In this document: one piece after another, positions 1-10,678 of the stretch
Position numbering within the stretch: the first letter of the stretch is position 1
Layout of the letters: the number at the start of each line of letters is the position of its first letter
Assembly: GCF_030563405.1 (NCBI RefSeq)
Contig: NZ_CP130748.1
Location: forward strand, 2,852,001-2,916,000
Reading direction: 5' to 3'
Origin: Vibrio sp. SNU_ST1
GTDB taxonomy: Bacteria; Pseudomonadota; Gammaproteobacteria; Enterobacterales; Vibrionaceae
DNA length: 64,000 nt
Notes under the pieces: generated by a model
Told to the model about the DNA's origin: nothing
The model's database searches: none
The model's input: only the letters and a program-made list of their open reading frames with translations
Made by a program: the position numbers and the translations under genes

Positions 1-619
1 AGTGGTGGAACTGACGCTTAATCGCCTCAAGATCATCGAAGATGTCAGCATGATCGAACTCGAGGTTATTCATTACCAAGGTTCTTGGGTGGTAATGGAC
101 GAACTTAGATCGTTTATCAAAAAAAGCACTGTCGTATTCGTCGGCTTCGACCACGAAGAACATGCTTTCACCAAGGCGAGCAGAGATACCAAAGTTACCC
201 AACACGCCGCCAACTAAGAAGCCAGGCGCATAGCCACAGTCTTCTAAAATCCAAGCCAGCATGCTCGATGTTGTTGTCTTGCCATGTGTTCCCGATACCG
301 CTAATACCCAACGATCATGCAACAAGAACTCTTGCAACCATTGCGGGCCTGAGGTGTATCTAAGATTGTTATCCAATACATACTCAACACATGGGTTGCC
401 ACGACTCATCGCATTACCAATCACCACGAGATCCGGCCTTGGTTCTAACTGGCTTGGGTCAAACCCTTCAATAATTTCAATCCCTTGAGACTCCAACAAA
501 GTGCTCATTGGTGGGTAAACATTCGCGTCACTACCGGTAACCTTGTGACCTAATTGACGAGCCAATACCGCAGCACCTCCCATGAAGGTGCCACAAATTC
601 CTAAGATATGAATATGCAT
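1..619 (-). CDS. mpl: Mpl murein tripeptide ligase (3' part outside window)
   Basis: UDP-N-acetylmuramate:L-alanyl-gamma-D-glutamyl-meso-diaminopimelate ligase, which re-attaches recycled murein tripeptide to UDP-MurNAc in the cytoplasm. About 206 residues are visible. The N-terminus has the Mur-ligase nucleotide fold motif ILGICGTFMGG (residues 5-15), and the ATP-binding loop SGTHGKTTT lies at 109-117. The central-domain stretch VVEADEYDSAFFD, typical of Mpl, follows. The ATG at 619 is chosen because it begins MHIHILG, the usual Mpl start. The gene is divergent from fbp, as in other gammaproteobacteria, and runs off the window edge. The 268 bp between the two starts must hold both promoters; no strong sigma-70 match was found there. 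Confidence 0.93.
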   Translation of the reverse strand, partial: MHIHILGICGTFMGGAAVLARQLGHKVTGSDANVYPPMSTLLESQGIEIIEGFDPSQLEPRPDLVVIGNAMSRGNPCVEYVLDNNLRYTSGPQWLQEFLLHDRWVLAVSGTHGKTTTSSMLAWILEDCGYAPGFLVGGVLGNFGISARLGESMFFVVEADEYDSAFFDKRSKFVHYHPRTLVMNNLEFDHADIFDDLEAIKRQFHH

Positions 620-878
620 AAATTGCTTCCAAACGCTTGGCTAAATGAACCATGTCTAAATCAAACTACTGCACTCATTATCATTAAATGACGATTAAAA
701 GCGAGTAGCAATGCAAAACAAATTTAGTCGACATAGTAAGTGAGATCTGCGTCGCTTAGTTCATTACCATTAAAAAGATCTAACCTTTAGAATTTAAGTA
801 GGCGTCTAGGTGAATAAAGCCCGAGTAAGAGGCAAATTCTATAGTGCTCAAATCCCCCTAATATTGAGAGAAGTTTAA

Positions 879-1898
<1,020 letters not shown>

Positions 1899-1931
1899 TC
1901 GTCTCGCTTATTTTTCAAATTAACGCCATTA

Positions 1932-1961
1932 AAAAAGCCAGCATTCATATGCTGGCTTTTT
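1932..1961. terminator. Bidirectional terminator between fbp and the DUF2799 gene
   Basis: An 8-bp perfect stem GCCAGCAT/ATGCTGGC (1937-1944 with 1949-1956) with a TCAT loop is flanked by five A on one side and five T on the other. It can therefore terminate both convergent transcripts. Confidence 0.9.
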
Positions 1962-1990
1962 GTTGTTCTCTGAGCTAATTGTTCACAGGG

Positions 1991-2347
1991 CTATCGAAGG
2001 TCAAATTTCGATTCTGCGCCTCTTTCATACTTGAAGCGGAACCACTTATCGACATCATCGCAAATTCCAAGGTAAGTATCACCTCGGCGTCCTAACGCTC
2101 TTGGGTTTTGAGAACAATATTGAGTTTTACCCATTTCATAACCTTTGCCATAAGCAGCATACAAATCGGCATCAATCGATGGTGAAGATACAGCTTCAGC
2201 TAAACTGGCTTCGGTTTGTTTGGTCTTACCTTTCCGCGCCATTTCTTCGCCAAAGTTCTGCCAGTCTGTCGTATTCATTGACGTTGGTGGCGGAGTTTGC
2301 GCACAACCAAATAGCATGATGGAAAGCACTAATAATAGATATTTCAT
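1991..2347 (-). CDS. DUF2799-type lipoprotein
   Basis: A 118-residue predicted lipoprotein. The signal peptide ends in the lipobox LFGC with Cys15 as the lipidation site. The body has the pattern W-x2-FGEEMARKG, then YAAYGKGYEMGKTQYC, and ends with GRRGDTYLGIC. These spaced Tyr/Gly/Cys blocks are those of the DUF2799 family of small gammaproteobacterial lipoproteins, whose function is unknown. An AGGAG site lies just before the ATG. It lies downstream of ytfP on the same strand across a 74-bp gap and converges on fbp. Confidence 0.8.
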   Translation of the reverse strand: MKYLLLVLSIMLFGCAQTPPPTSMNTTDWQNFGEEMARKGKTKQTEASLAEAVSSPSIDADLYAAYGKGYEMGKTQYCSQNPRALGRRGDTYLGICDDVDKWFRFKYERGAESKFDLR

Positions 2348-2421
2348 AATTTCCTCCTGATGGAAAAGACTAGCCTATACATTGAGACTTCTAGCTATTA
2401 CGTCAGAAAGCTTCCAGTAGT

Positions 2422-2784
2422 TCATTCACTTTCGTAAGTTTTTCGCTTACACCAGTCACCCGAAAGTATTTCTTTATTAGCCGTTAGATCAAGCTGATAC
2501 AAATATACCCATGCTAATCCAAATATAGTCTCTATTTGCTCGCGACGATACTCAACAGGAACATCTTCTAGCCGATCGAGCGAAGCCAAAACTTCATCGT
2601 TAATGATATAGACCTCGCCAACGACATTTTTCTTTCCAGAAATCATCGCCGGATAGGCACCTAAATCAAAAAGAGCGTATTCCTCAGGGGTGTCAAACCT
2701 TCCTAAGCACGCACACTGCTGCAAATAGTGGTGGTTGGACTGACCTTGTCTCAAGGTTCCATAAACAAAAACAAGTTGCTGCAT
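2422..2784 (-). CDS. ytfP: YtfP-like gamma-glutamylcyclotransferase-fold protein
   Basis: A 120-residue protein of the GGCT-like (AIG2-like) fold. The N-terminal substrate loop VYGTLRQG sits at residues 7-14. A conserved acidic segment follows (GEVYIINDEVLASLDRLED), which would place the catalytic glutamate. Family members cyclise gamma-glutamyl amines or peptides; the real substrate of YtfP is not known. It is 48 bp downstream of tamB on the same strand, the same order as in E. coli (tamA-tamB-ytfP), so it is probably the last gene of that operon. Confidence 0.85.
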   Translation of the reverse strand: MQQLVFVYGTLRQGQSNHHYLQQCACLGRFDTPEEYALFDLGAYPAMISGKKNVVGEVYIINDEVLASLDRLEDVPVEYRREQIETIFGLAWVYLYQLDLTANKEILSGDWCKRKTYESE

Positions 2785-2832
2785 AACCCCTCCTCAGCAT
2801 TCGTCATCCGCTAATCACTCACGACTCCAGTG

Positions 2833-5800
2833 TTACTCGAATTCAAATTGATAGAGAAGATCCACGGCGCTGTCTAGCCCCGACACGGCTTCAACATAGA
2901 GATCCTGCATCAATCGATAACGAACAGTAAACTCACCTAACGAGTTAAAGATACCTACGCCATACTTCACCTGTAAACCAGGGAGAATGTAGCCGCTGAC
3001 CGTAACCTGGGAATCATCTCCAGAGCCTGCAGTATCCAGTTGCAAGTCCTGTACGCCAAAAGCCTCACCAATTTCACCGACAACCTTACCGCTCTTCGCC
3101 AAGCTTAAGCCAATTAAGGTCGTTGTCATTGAACCATTCGACTCACCATCAATATCTTGACCACGCAAAATATAAGACAACGCGTTGGCTTGCGGCATCG
3201 CAGGATCAGAATAAATTTCGATGGTCGGCTCTGTCGCCGGGCCTGTCACTCGAATACCAGCTGTCACATCATCCTGAGTATTATCAGGGTTACGTATCGC
3301 ATTGATCGCTACATATGGCTGATCCGGAGGCCCATTCATTAGAATCTTACCTTCTTTGATCAAGAGATCTTGTCCAAAGGATTGGTAAGTACCATCGACG
3401 ATGTTTACCTCACCTGTAATAAAAGGACCTTGATCTTTTTGAGCCACGTTGAGCTTGCCGACCAAATCACCTTCAAGACCAAAAGCAGACAGTTTAAAGT
3501 CATCGCCAATGGAAATATTAATATTGGTCATCACATTGAATGGAATCGTGTCTTCGTTCTCTGGCTCAAGATCTTTATTCAAGATAACTTGATCAGAAGA
3601 CACTCCAACCGCTGACGGTGGTAAGTCTTCGACAACGATACGTCCCCACGGTAATGCGATATCACCAGTGATTTTTGCAAGCTCTGGCGTGACATCAATG
3701 GTCATATCAGGCACGACCTTCACCTTAACCATAGGCGGAATATCAACCATCAACTCATCAGCAAAAACTCTAACGTTAGAGTGCCATGCTTTAAGATCTT
3801 GCCAATCCCCGGAGCCTTCGATATCAAGGTGACCATCAGGAGTTTCAACATTGGCATCTAACTTCGCGCTGTAGCCGTCAAAATCGAGGTCAATACGGCC
3901 GTCTTTAATATCCACTGGCGTGACATCGCCTTTGACTTGAATACCATCAACCGAGAACTGACCAAAGACTTGAGGATGCATCAAAGAGCCTTTTACCTGT
4001 AGGTCACTCTCAAGATCGGCCTTCAACAGGCTGTACTCACCTAAGATTGGTTGTAAGAAGTCCAGATGGAAGGTTGTCAGCTTAATTGCCGCATCGACCA
4101 TTTTGTCTTCGGCGAGAATGTCTGGTAACGACACAGTGCCAGACAGGTCACCATTGTCGGAAACATCCAGCTTAAAGTCGGCATCCAGTTTGTTGTCTTT
4201 TAGTTGGGCATTCAATGCAACGCTTTCCCAACCGAGTGTGATTGGCTCACCAACTTGTTGAACAACCTGTCCTTTCCGCATATCGACGCTAACCGTCACC
4301 TCTGGTTCACCTTGTTCCGACCACGTGGCATGAACGGTCGCATTGACTAAGCCCTGTAATTGCGTTTCTTTAGGCATGAGGGCTTGGATCTGCTCAAAAT
4401 CGAATTGGTTAACGCCCAGTTTTGCCTCACCCGACTTTCCAACACGAACATCTTCATCCAAACACACACTCGAACCCGATTGCTTCCAACAGTGCGCTTG
4501 TACATCAGCTAACTGCTTGTCGACATCGGCTTTAATAGCGACAGGTTGATCTAATACCCAAGGCCCCTGCTGAGTGGTAATTTTTACTCTGTCTAACGAC
4601 CCATCCCAAATAAGAGAGGGCTTTTGAATCAACTCACCAGAGATGGCCAAGCTTGTCGACACTATATCGGATATCACATCAAGTGTTACGGTATGCTGCT
4701 TCTCACCGCCATTCACGGTTAAATCAATGCTTTCCACGCTTTGATCTTGATAGGTTAAGTTCTTAGCTTTTAATACAAGATCTGCTTGAGCTTCAGGCAA
4801 TGGCAGGGGAACGACCGAACCATTAAGCGATAAGGATTCTAATGTTGCTTCGTTATTCCAATCGACCTTGTCAACATTAAGCGCGAGATCGACCTTTGGC
4901 TCTTTCGTTGGGCCACTAAGCTGGATATTACCCATCACTTTACCCGTCAGCTCTGGAACACTCTTATCTAACTGTGGGAAATTTATCGCAACGCCCATAC
5001 CCCATTGCTTATCCAGTTGCCCTTGAGCCTTAATCGAATTAACACCGTGAGCCAAGCTCAAACCACTGGTTTTCAGTTTAGGTTCACCGCTCGCGCTGCG
5101 ATCTGACGCTGACAACTGCCCTTCGATATCCAGAGGGTATTCACGTAGGATCCCCTCAATATCGAGCTTAGACAGTTCAATCGCCCAACCACCCGCTTGT
5201 GTCAGTTCACCAGAAGTGACAATACTTCCGCTAATGTTACCCTCGGCTTCTGGCCACTGCAGACCCGGTTGTATGTCTTTGAGCGTCACATCGGCTTGCC
5301 AATTAACGAGCTTCTTCCAGTTCGCTTTGACTACACCATTTAGTTCGCCACCCAAGGTATTCAGTTTCAAGCGTTCAAGTTCAATCTGTTCCGTAGTGCC
5401 TTTCCCTTCCAGATCTATTGTTAAGGCAGGTATATCCTTACCATCTGCTTCACCTTTAAGCTGCACATTAAAACCATCTAATGAACCATCGGCTTTGAAT
5501 TTCTCAATTGCAGCTTGGTAGTCACTTTTACCTGTCAAAGGCCATTGCGCTTTACCTCTCTCTAAAAGAAGGTCAAATGGCAGAGTCGGTTCTAAGGGTT
5601 GAATATCACCAGACAGTTGTGCCTCAATCAATTCAGAAAGCTGAGAATCTAAGTGCAGCTTAGCCACGCTGCCTTGTGCTTTCAGCGATAGTTTCTGACC
5701 AGCGAGGTCGGTTTCTTTCACTAACGCATCCAAAGAAAGTTCTAGCGGATAGCCATCCTTGAGCTCAACCTTCGTCGCTAAATTCGCGCTTACTTGTGGC

Positions 5801-6591
5801 ATATCGAGTTCGAGAGCTGAAACATCAACCATATGTTTACCCGCTCGAGCTTCTAATCCAAGGTGGTTTACCACAATCGGGGTTTCTTGTTCTAAAGTGA
5901 AATTGTTGAGATCAAAACGCTCAAGTACAACCTGCAAAGGAATTAAGACTTCTGGCAACTCGATAGCTGTCTTAGTTGCAGTCTCTGGCTCGACCATTTC
6001 TGATTGCGGCGCTTCAGTAGACTCTGCAAGTTCAACTTTAAGATCATTGAATAAGGTTGGCGATACTGTCAGCTTTTCACCCTGCATACTCAAAGCCGTA
6101 GAGAACAGGCTCCATTCAATTTCATGACCTAAGATATTCAGCTTGATATCAGATAAAGCGATTCGATTAATGACGATTGGTAGTGGTGTTTTTACCGATG
6201 TTACGGGCGGAGTAGGTTCTGCCTCTTCTGTAGAAGCTAGTGGCAATTCAGTAAATGTAAAGTCCAGCCCTTGAATCGCTAAGCGGTCAACACACACTTG
6301 AGGGTCAAGCAGACAGCGCGGATTGATAGCCAAGTTCAGCTTTTGAACCTTGGTGTCAATATGCAGGCTGTCATCTTTAAACTGAACATTATTAAGCGTA
6401 AAGCTTGGGAAAAGAGCGCCTTTAGTACTTTCCACTTTCAGTTGTGGCAATGCTTTTTCAGCGCCCCACAACACAGTTTTCAACCCCAAATTGGTGAACA
6501 AAACAAAACCTAGTAGGGCGATTAACAGTAGCAAAATCGACGTCACTGAAATCGACGCCCACTTTATACACTTACCCACCACTTTGATCAT
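2833..6591 (-). CDS. tamB: TamB, translocation and assembly module inner-membrane subunit
   Basis: A 1252-residue AsmA-like protein. One N-terminal membrane anchor (about residues 13-33) is followed by a long repetitive beta-rich periplasmic region. The C-terminal DUF490/TamB domain ends LLYQFEFE. With TamA it is implicated in insertion of outer-membrane proteins and in phospholipid transport across the periplasm. Its start overlaps the tamA stop by 4 bp, indicating translational coupling. The length is close to that of E. coli TamB (1259). No frameshift was seen. Confidence 0.95.
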   Translation of the reverse strand: MIKVVGKCIKWASISVTSILLLLIALLGFVLFTNLGLKTVLWGAEKALPQLKVESTKGALFPSFTLNNVQFKDDSLHIDTKVQKLNLAINPRCLLDPQVCVDRLAIQGLDFTFTELPLASTEEAEPTPPVTSVKTPLPIVINRIALSDIKLNILGHEIEWSLFSTALSMQGEKLTVSPTLFNDLKVELAESTEAPQSEMVEPETATKTAIELPEVLIPLQVVLERFDLNNFTLEQETPIVVNHLGLEARAGKHMVDVSALELDMPQVSANLATKVELKDGYPLELSLDALVKETDLAGQKLSLKAQGSVAKLHLDSQLSELIEAQLSGDIQPLEPTLPFDLLLERGKAQWPLTGKSDYQAAIEKFKADGSLDGFNVQLKGEADGKDIPALTIDLEGKGTTEQIELERLKLNTLGGELNGVVKANWKKLVNWQADVTLKDIQPGLQWPEAEGNISGSIVTSGELTQAGGWAIELSKLDIEGILREYPLDIEGQLSASDRSASGEPKLKTSGLSLAHGVNSIKAQGQLDKQWGMGVAINFPQLDKSVPELTGKVMGNIQLSGPTKEPKVDLALNVDKVDWNNEATLESLSLNGSVVPLPLPEAQADLVLKAKNLTYQDQSVESIDLTVNGGEKQHTVTLDVISDIVSTSLAISGELIQKPSLIWDGSLDRVKITTQQGPWVLDQPVAIKADVDKQLADVQAHCWKQSGSSVCLDEDVRVGKSGEAKLGVNQFDFEQIQALMPKETQLQGLVNATVHATWSEQGEPEVTVSVDMRKGQVVQQVGEPITLGWESVALNAQLKDNKLDADFKLDVSDNGDLSGTVSLPDILAEDKMVDAAIKLTTFHLDFLQPILGEYSLLKADLESDLQVKGSLMHPQVFGQFSVDGIQVKGDVTPVDIKDGRIDLDFDGYSAKLDANVETPDGHLDIEGSGDWQDLKAWHSNVRVFADELMVDIPPMVKVKVVPDMTIDVTPELAKITGDIALPWGRIVVEDLPPSAVGVSSDQVILNKDLEPENEDTIPFNVMTNINISIGDDFKLSAFGLEGDLVGKLNVAQKDQGPFITGEVNIVDGTYQSFGQDLLIKEGKILMNGPPDQPYVAINAIRNPDNTQDDVTAGIRVTGPATEPTIEIYSDPAMPQANALSYILRGQDIDGESNGSMTTTLIGLSLAKSGKVVGEIGEAFGVQDLQLDTAGSGDDSQVTVSGYILPGLQVKYGVGIFNSLGEFTVRYRLMQDLYVEAVSGLDSAVDLLYQFEFE

Positions 6592-8300
6592 AATTCTGGC
6601 CCTAAACTAAAGTGCAGTTGGAACTCATCACCTTTTTTCGCATCTAGACCCCAAGCAAAATCTAAACTCACAGGGCCGACGGGGGACGCCCAACGAATCC
6701 CTACACCAGTACCATGCTTCCACTCTGGCGTGTCATTGAATGCGTCACCAATATCGTAGAAAGCCGCTCCCCACCAATTCCCTACTAAGCGATATTGGTA
6801 TTCAAACGAACTGGTTGCAATGAATTTCGCACCCGTTAGTGCGCCACTTTCATCTCGAGGAGAGATAGACTCATAGCCATAACCACGGATGCTATTATCA
6901 CCACCCGCAAAAAATCTTAAAGAAGGAGATAACTTATCAAATTCGTCCGCAAAGTTTCCGCCGAATTGAAGGCGGGTTAAACCTCGGTGGTTATTACCAA
7001 TGCTTCGAATCCATGCGGTTTGCCCTTGAAAGCGCACGACTTGGGTTTCAGATAACAAGGTATCATCAGCCGCTTCAACCATGATGGTTTGTTTATCGCC
7101 CCACATCGGCATTGAACCGCCTCGTGTTCGAGTGCGTGAGAAAGAGACACCAGGCAACACAAACTGCGCCAAATCGTCTTGTAAACCTTGTTTATAGTTT
7201 TCGACTAGGTATCGAATGAATACCGTGCGTTGCCAGCCATTATCCAGACGCCAGTACCTTTCTAAGGCTAAGTTTGACTCCAAACTCTTGGTATCACGGT
7301 TATCCAGATTCTTCATTCCATACTTAATTTGATAGTAGTCATTAAGTACGTCATCCAATGGGATTTTATAAGCCGCCGTAATCGTCTGCTCAGGCTTAGA
7401 GATCGATAAACTACTATTAAAACTATGACCTTTCTCGTTAACCCAAGGTTTCTTCCATTTAAGGGTACCTTTTACACCCAAGTCTGTTGATACACCGATA
7501 CCCGTTTCAATTTGGTTCCGCGCTTGCGGAGCAAGGCTTACCTTCATCGGAATTTCTCGACCTTCACCCAATTGACTTAAATCTGGCTCAACAAAGACTG
7601 AAGAAAACCAATCCGTATTGGAAAGGTTTTGGTTGTATTCGCCAACTTTGGTTATCGAGTAAGGTTCGCCATCTTCAAATGGTTTAAGAGACTGCACCTT
7701 CTCTTCTTCTATTTGGCTACCAGTAACCTGAGTAGAGCCAAAGTGATAGCGAATACCACTGTTATAATGAAGTCGGACATAAGCGCGGTTTAATTCAGGA
7801 GCGACTTCTAATTTGCTAAGATCATACGCCCCATCGAAGTAACCTTTCGCTAATCCAAGGTTGCGTATCGATGACTTTAAAGAGTCATAATTACCATGAT
7901 TCAAAATCGAACCTTTAGACAATTTGCTCTTAGCTATCAAGGCAAAAAAATCAGGATCATCTTTGGCTTCACCAGTCAGAACAATATCTGAAGCATAAAT
8001 AAGAACAGGCTCTCCCGGTTCAACCGTAACAATCAATTCGGTATCATCTTCAGAGTGAGTAAATGTGATATTCGGTTGGTAGTAGCCTAATGCATTCAGC
8101 GCTTCTTTGATCATCGACTCCAAGCGAGATTGGAACCTCAATGAAACCGAATACTCTTCTTCAGGAATCGCACTCAGATAAGCATCCACATTATCAGCAA
8201 GCGCGCCATCAAGCCCTTTAATATCAAGGGAAACGTCAGCGAAAGCGAGCGTCGATGACAGTAGAGTGCCAATCAGAACTGGTAAAGTTTTTCTTATCAT
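6588..8300 (-). CDS. tamA: TamA, Omp85-family outer-membrane barrel
   Basis: A 570-residue outer-membrane protein with a signal peptide (1-21, ending AFA). The N-terminal third holds POTRA domains and a C-terminal 16-strand BamA-like barrel follows. Visible barrel features are RFFAGGDNSIRGYGYESISP (the conserved G-R-G-[YF] loop) and the terminal strand FQLHFSLGPEL. The protein ends in Leu rather than the common Phe. First gene of tamA-tamB-ytfP, divergent from msrA with a 212-bp shared promoter region. Confidence 0.95.
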   Translation of the reverse strand: MIRKTLPVLIGTLLSSTLAFADVSLDIKGLDGALADNVDAYLSAIPEEEYSVSLRFQSRLESMIKEALNALGYYQPNITFTHSEDDTELIVTVEPGEPVLIYASDIVLTGEAKDDPDFFALIAKSKLSKGSILNHGNYDSLKSSIRNLGLAKGYFDGAYDLSKLEVAPELNRAYVRLHYNSGIRYHFGSTQVTGSQIEEEKVQSLKPFEDGEPYSITKVGEYNQNLSNTDWFSSVFVEPDLSQLGEGREIPMKVSLAPQARNQIETGIGVSTDLGVKGTLKWKKPWVNEKGHSFNSSLSISKPEQTITAAYKIPLDDVLNDYYQIKYGMKNLDNRDTKSLESNLALERYWRLDNGWQRTVFIRYLVENYKQGLQDDLAQFVLPGVSFSRTRTRGGSMPMWGDKQTIMVEAADDTLLSETQVVRFQGQTAWIRSIGNNHRGLTRLQFGGNFADEFDKLSPSLRFFAGGDNSIRGYGYESISPRDESGALTGAKFIATSSFEYQYRLVGNWWGAAFYDIGDAFNDTPEWKHGTGVGIRWASPVGPVSLDFAWGLDAKKGDEFQLHFSLGPEL

Positions 8301-8512
8301 GTTTAATTGGTGAAGAAGTTATCAATACGTTAATAAGTGAAAATAAATCATACCGCTAAAACGACATTGAGTCTGTAATAAATCCGGTAATAACACGGTC
8401 TAATGTAAAGACTTAATCAATATTCACCAGCCGTTAATATGAGCCTACAGTTAATATAAACCTAGATCTAATGTTAACTAACGCGGTAAACGTATGCGAA
8501 AAGGAATATAAC

Positions 8513-9142
8513 ATGCTAAACAAACAACAACTGGTTTCCGCAGCAACCGCATTACCTGGAAATGCTGACCCAATCCGCATCACTGAGCGCCATTTCGTCA
8601 ATCAAACTGACTTGCTCACTTCCCCTACGGGTTCTCAACAAGAAGTCCTACTTGGTATGGGATGCTTCTGGGGAGCAGAGCGTTTGTTCTGGCAGTTGGA
8701 CGGCGTTATTTCAACATCCGTTGGCTACGCTGGTGGATACACGATTAACCCCACTTATGAGCAGGTATGTAGCGGACAAACTGGCCATACCGAAGTCGTT
8801 CGTGTCATTTTTGATAGCGAACAAACATCTCTGGCTCAAGTACTTGAAATCTTTTGGGAGCGTCATGACCCGACTCAAGGGATGCGCCAAGGCAACGATT
8901 TAGGGACTCAATACCGTTCTGCGATATACACCTTCAGCGAAGAACAACAAACTATCGCTGAGCACTCTAAACGTGAATACCAACGAGCAATGACTGAATC
9001 ATTAGGCAACGAAATCACGACGGAAGTTCTGCCTGCTGGAAAATATTTTTTCGCAGAAACCTACCACCAGCAATATCTAGCTAAAAATCCGAATGGTTAT
9101 TGCGGGTTGGGTGGAACAGGTGTGTGCTTCCCTCCGCAATAA
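8513..9142 (+). CDS. msrA: Peptide methionine-S-sulfoxide reductase MsrA
   Basis: Reduces the S-epimer of methionine sulfoxide in proteins. The protein has 209 residues when read from the ATG at 8513, which is preceded by AAAGGAATATAAC. An in-frame ATG 42 bp upstream has no good ribosome-binding site and would add 14 unconserved residues. The catalytic motif GCFWGAE contains Cys51. Recycling cysteines in the C-terminal CGLGGTGVC stretch (about 197 and 205) match the three-cysteine E. coli type. Divergent from tamA and followed by a strong terminator. Confidence 0.96.
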   Translation: MLNKQQLVSAATALPGNADPIRITERHFVNQTDLLTSPTGSQQEVLLGMGCFWGAERLFWQLDGVISTSVGYAGGYTINPTYEQVCSGQTGHTEVVRVIFDSEQTSLAQVLEIFWERHDPTQGMRQGNDLGTQYRSAIYTFSEEQQTIAEHSKREYQRAMTESLGNEITTEVLPAGKYFFAETYHQQYLAKNPNGYCGLGGTGVCFPPQ

Positions 9143-9181
9143 TGAGTGTTAGGCATACAAACTAGAACAACATCCATTAAT

Positions 9182-9209
9182 AAAGGGCTTCCGCTAGGAA
9201 GCCCTTTTT
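9182..9209. terminator. Terminator after msrA
   Basis: An 11-bp stem AAAGGGCTTCC/GGAAGCCCTTT with a GCTA loop is followed by a T run on the plus strand. The A-rich left flank lets it also serve ytfK, which converges from the right. Confidence 0.9.
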
Positions 9210-9251
9210 CATTGAAAATCTATTTGACGCAAGACAAATCTATAAAAGCAA

Positions 9252-9452
9252 TTACACCGGCAGCGCAGCAATGGTGCCGTTAACTTCTTTAAAAATCGTT
9301 AGCTTTTGTTTGTCTGAAACTTCAGGAAGAAGCACCTTGCCTTGGTCGAAGCGAAACTCTCCGATACCCTCTATAGCAAACTGGCCTTTGAACAGGACTT
9401 TAACGAAACGCGCCACCTGATGTGGACGGTAAGTAGAAAATTTTCTTAACAT
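9252..9452 (-). CDS. ytfK: YtfK (DUF1107)
   Basis: A 66-residue protein aligning over its length with E. coli YtfK: Y-x-P-x-QVA-x-[FY]-VK-[IV]-LF-[KR]-G near the N-terminus, then FDQGKVLLPEV-x-DK. In E. coli YtfK promotes SpoT-dependent (p)ppGpp accumulation during phosphate and fatty-acid starvation. Whether that holds here is inferred from homology only. It converges on msrA and is divergent from ytfJ, with 252 bp between the starts. Confidence 0.85.
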   Translation of the reverse strand: MLRKFSTYRPHQVARFVKVLFKGQFAIEGIGEFRFDQGKVLLPEVSDKQKLTIFKEVNGTIAALPV

Positions 9453-9704
9453 AATACAACCTCAATTCCATTTGAGTACTACAGCCACGTACCTGAACAC
9501 CAACGTATTCAAAGCACATTAAATCGCTAATTCCTTTAGCAAACAGCAAGATAATCTATTGTTTATCTCGATATTGATGCATTATACCTTTTGGTAACAA
9601 GCCTGCAACTTATTTACACACCGTACGATAAAAAAGTTAAAGAGGCATTTTTCAAATTTCATATTATACTTCCAGAGCAAACCAATAAGCGGAACAAAAA
9701 TATA

Positions 9705-10256
9705 ATGAAAAACAAAACTCTACTGGCTTTTTTAGCCGCAGCCTCTCCACTTTTCGCCAATGCTCATAATCTATCAGTCGGTGCAACTCTGCCTGCTGTC
9801 GATGTTAGCAACTATGGTGAAATCGTACTAAACGACGGAAATACTGGATATCAAGCTTGGGCTACCAATGATCTTCTAGGTAAAGTTCGCGTCGTTCAAG
9901 CTATTGCTGGCCGTAGCAGCTCGAAAGAGCTCAACGCACAACTGATGGCAGCCATTACAGCATCGAAATTCGCAAAAGACAGCTACCAAACCACTACCAT
10001 CATCAACCAAGATGATGCGATTTGGGGAACTGGGTCTTTTGTTAAATCGTCAGCAGAAAGTAGCAAAGAAGAGTTTCCATGGTCTTCTATGGTGCTAGAT
10101 GAAGACGGAACCGTAGCGTCATCATGGGCTTTAAAAGAAGAGAGCTCAGCGATTATCGTTCAAGACAAGCAAGGTAAAATATTGTTTGTTAAAGAAGGAG
10201 CATTAAACGACTCAGAAGTCACTCAAGTCATTGAGTTGATTAAAGCGAATCTTTAA
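9705..10256 (+). CDS. ytfJ: YtfJ family periplasmic protein
   Basis: A 184-residue secreted protein. The ATG at 9705 is chosen because it begins a typical signal peptide (1-20, ending FANA). The longer in-frame form would bury the signal 38 residues in. Conserved YtfJ blocks are visible: GKVRVVQAIAGRSS, TTTIINQDDAIWGTGSFV and KEESSAIIVQDKQGKI. The fold is thioredoxin-like, without a CxxC. Function is unknown. The transcript would end in the palindrome at 10290-10320, which is followed by a T run and also serves as the zinc-operon operator. Confidence 0.85.
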   Translation: MKNKTLLAFLAAASPLFANAHNLSVGATLPAVDVSNYGEIVLNDGNTGYQAWATNDLLGKVRVVQAIAGRSSSKELNAQLMAAITASKFAKDSYQTTTIINQDDAIWGTGSFVKSSAESSKEEFPWSSMVLDEDGTVASSWALKEESSAIIVQDKQGKILFVKEGALNDSEVTQVIELIKANL

Positions 10257-10289
10257 TAAGATATTCGCGTCTTTTTCGAGACCTGACTA

Positions 10290-10320
10290 AAGGATATTGT
10301 TATATTATAACAGTATCCTT
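10290..10320. promoter_or_regulatory. Zur operator upstream of the zinc operon
   Basis: A 31-bp palindrome centred on 10305. Fifteen base pairs on each side mirror except at one position. The core TGTTATATTATAACA matches the gammaproteobacterial Zur consensus, which has GTTATA/TATAAC half-sites. It lies 27 bp before the first gene of the operon and covers AT-rich sequence that could form the -10 element, so zinc-loaded Zur should block transcription. The plus-strand T run right after it lets it also act as the ytfJ terminator. Confidence 0.85.
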
Positions 10321-10346
10321 TTTTAATTCTGTGGTTAATCATCCTG

Positions 10347-10637
10347 ATGTGGAAAAACACACCTAATAATGTGAAACGTAAAACAGGCTTCTTGCTTGGG
10401 CTGATGCTCATGTTGAGCGTGTTAGCAGCGACACATATTGTGGATATCGACCCACATCATCACTCTTCACATCATTGTGAGCTGTTTTCGATAAATCAGT
10501 TCATTACGGCGCATTCACTTCCACAGATCCCAGAGCTCCATTCGGAATTTACTGTCGCTATCACAGAGTCAGTCATTTCGTTACAGCGCCTGTATTTCGC
10601 TTATTTAGCACGTTCACCTCCTGTAAAGATTTATTAA
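10347..10637 (+). CDS. Small His-rich membrane or secreted protein (DUF2607-like)
   Basis: A 96-residue protein. A positively charged N-terminus and a hydrophobic segment (about residues 15-29) suggest an anchor or uncleaved signal. Immediately after it comes DIDPHHHSSHHCELF, with five His and one Cys within 13 residues, a likely metal site. I believe this is the vibrio DUF2607 family, but that is from memory. It is first in the Zur-controlled operon, 41 bp before zrgA. The ATG at 10347 has a weak ribosome-binding site; a GTG at 10371 would give a shorter signal-like start. Confidence 0.65.
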   Translation: MWKNTPNNVKRKTGFLLGLMLMLSVLAATHIVDIDPHHHSSHHCELFSINQFITAHSLPQIPELHSEFTVAITESVISLQRLYFAYLARSPPVKIY

Positions 10638-10678
10638 TTACCACTACTTTTTAATTAACCTTTATTCAGGAAAAAAAC

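Noticed and set aside
660..720. Fur-box-like sequence between mpl and fbp (ATTATCATTA)
   Set aside because: Only about half of a Fur site is present; AT-rich chance matches are common, and neither gene is an iron gene.
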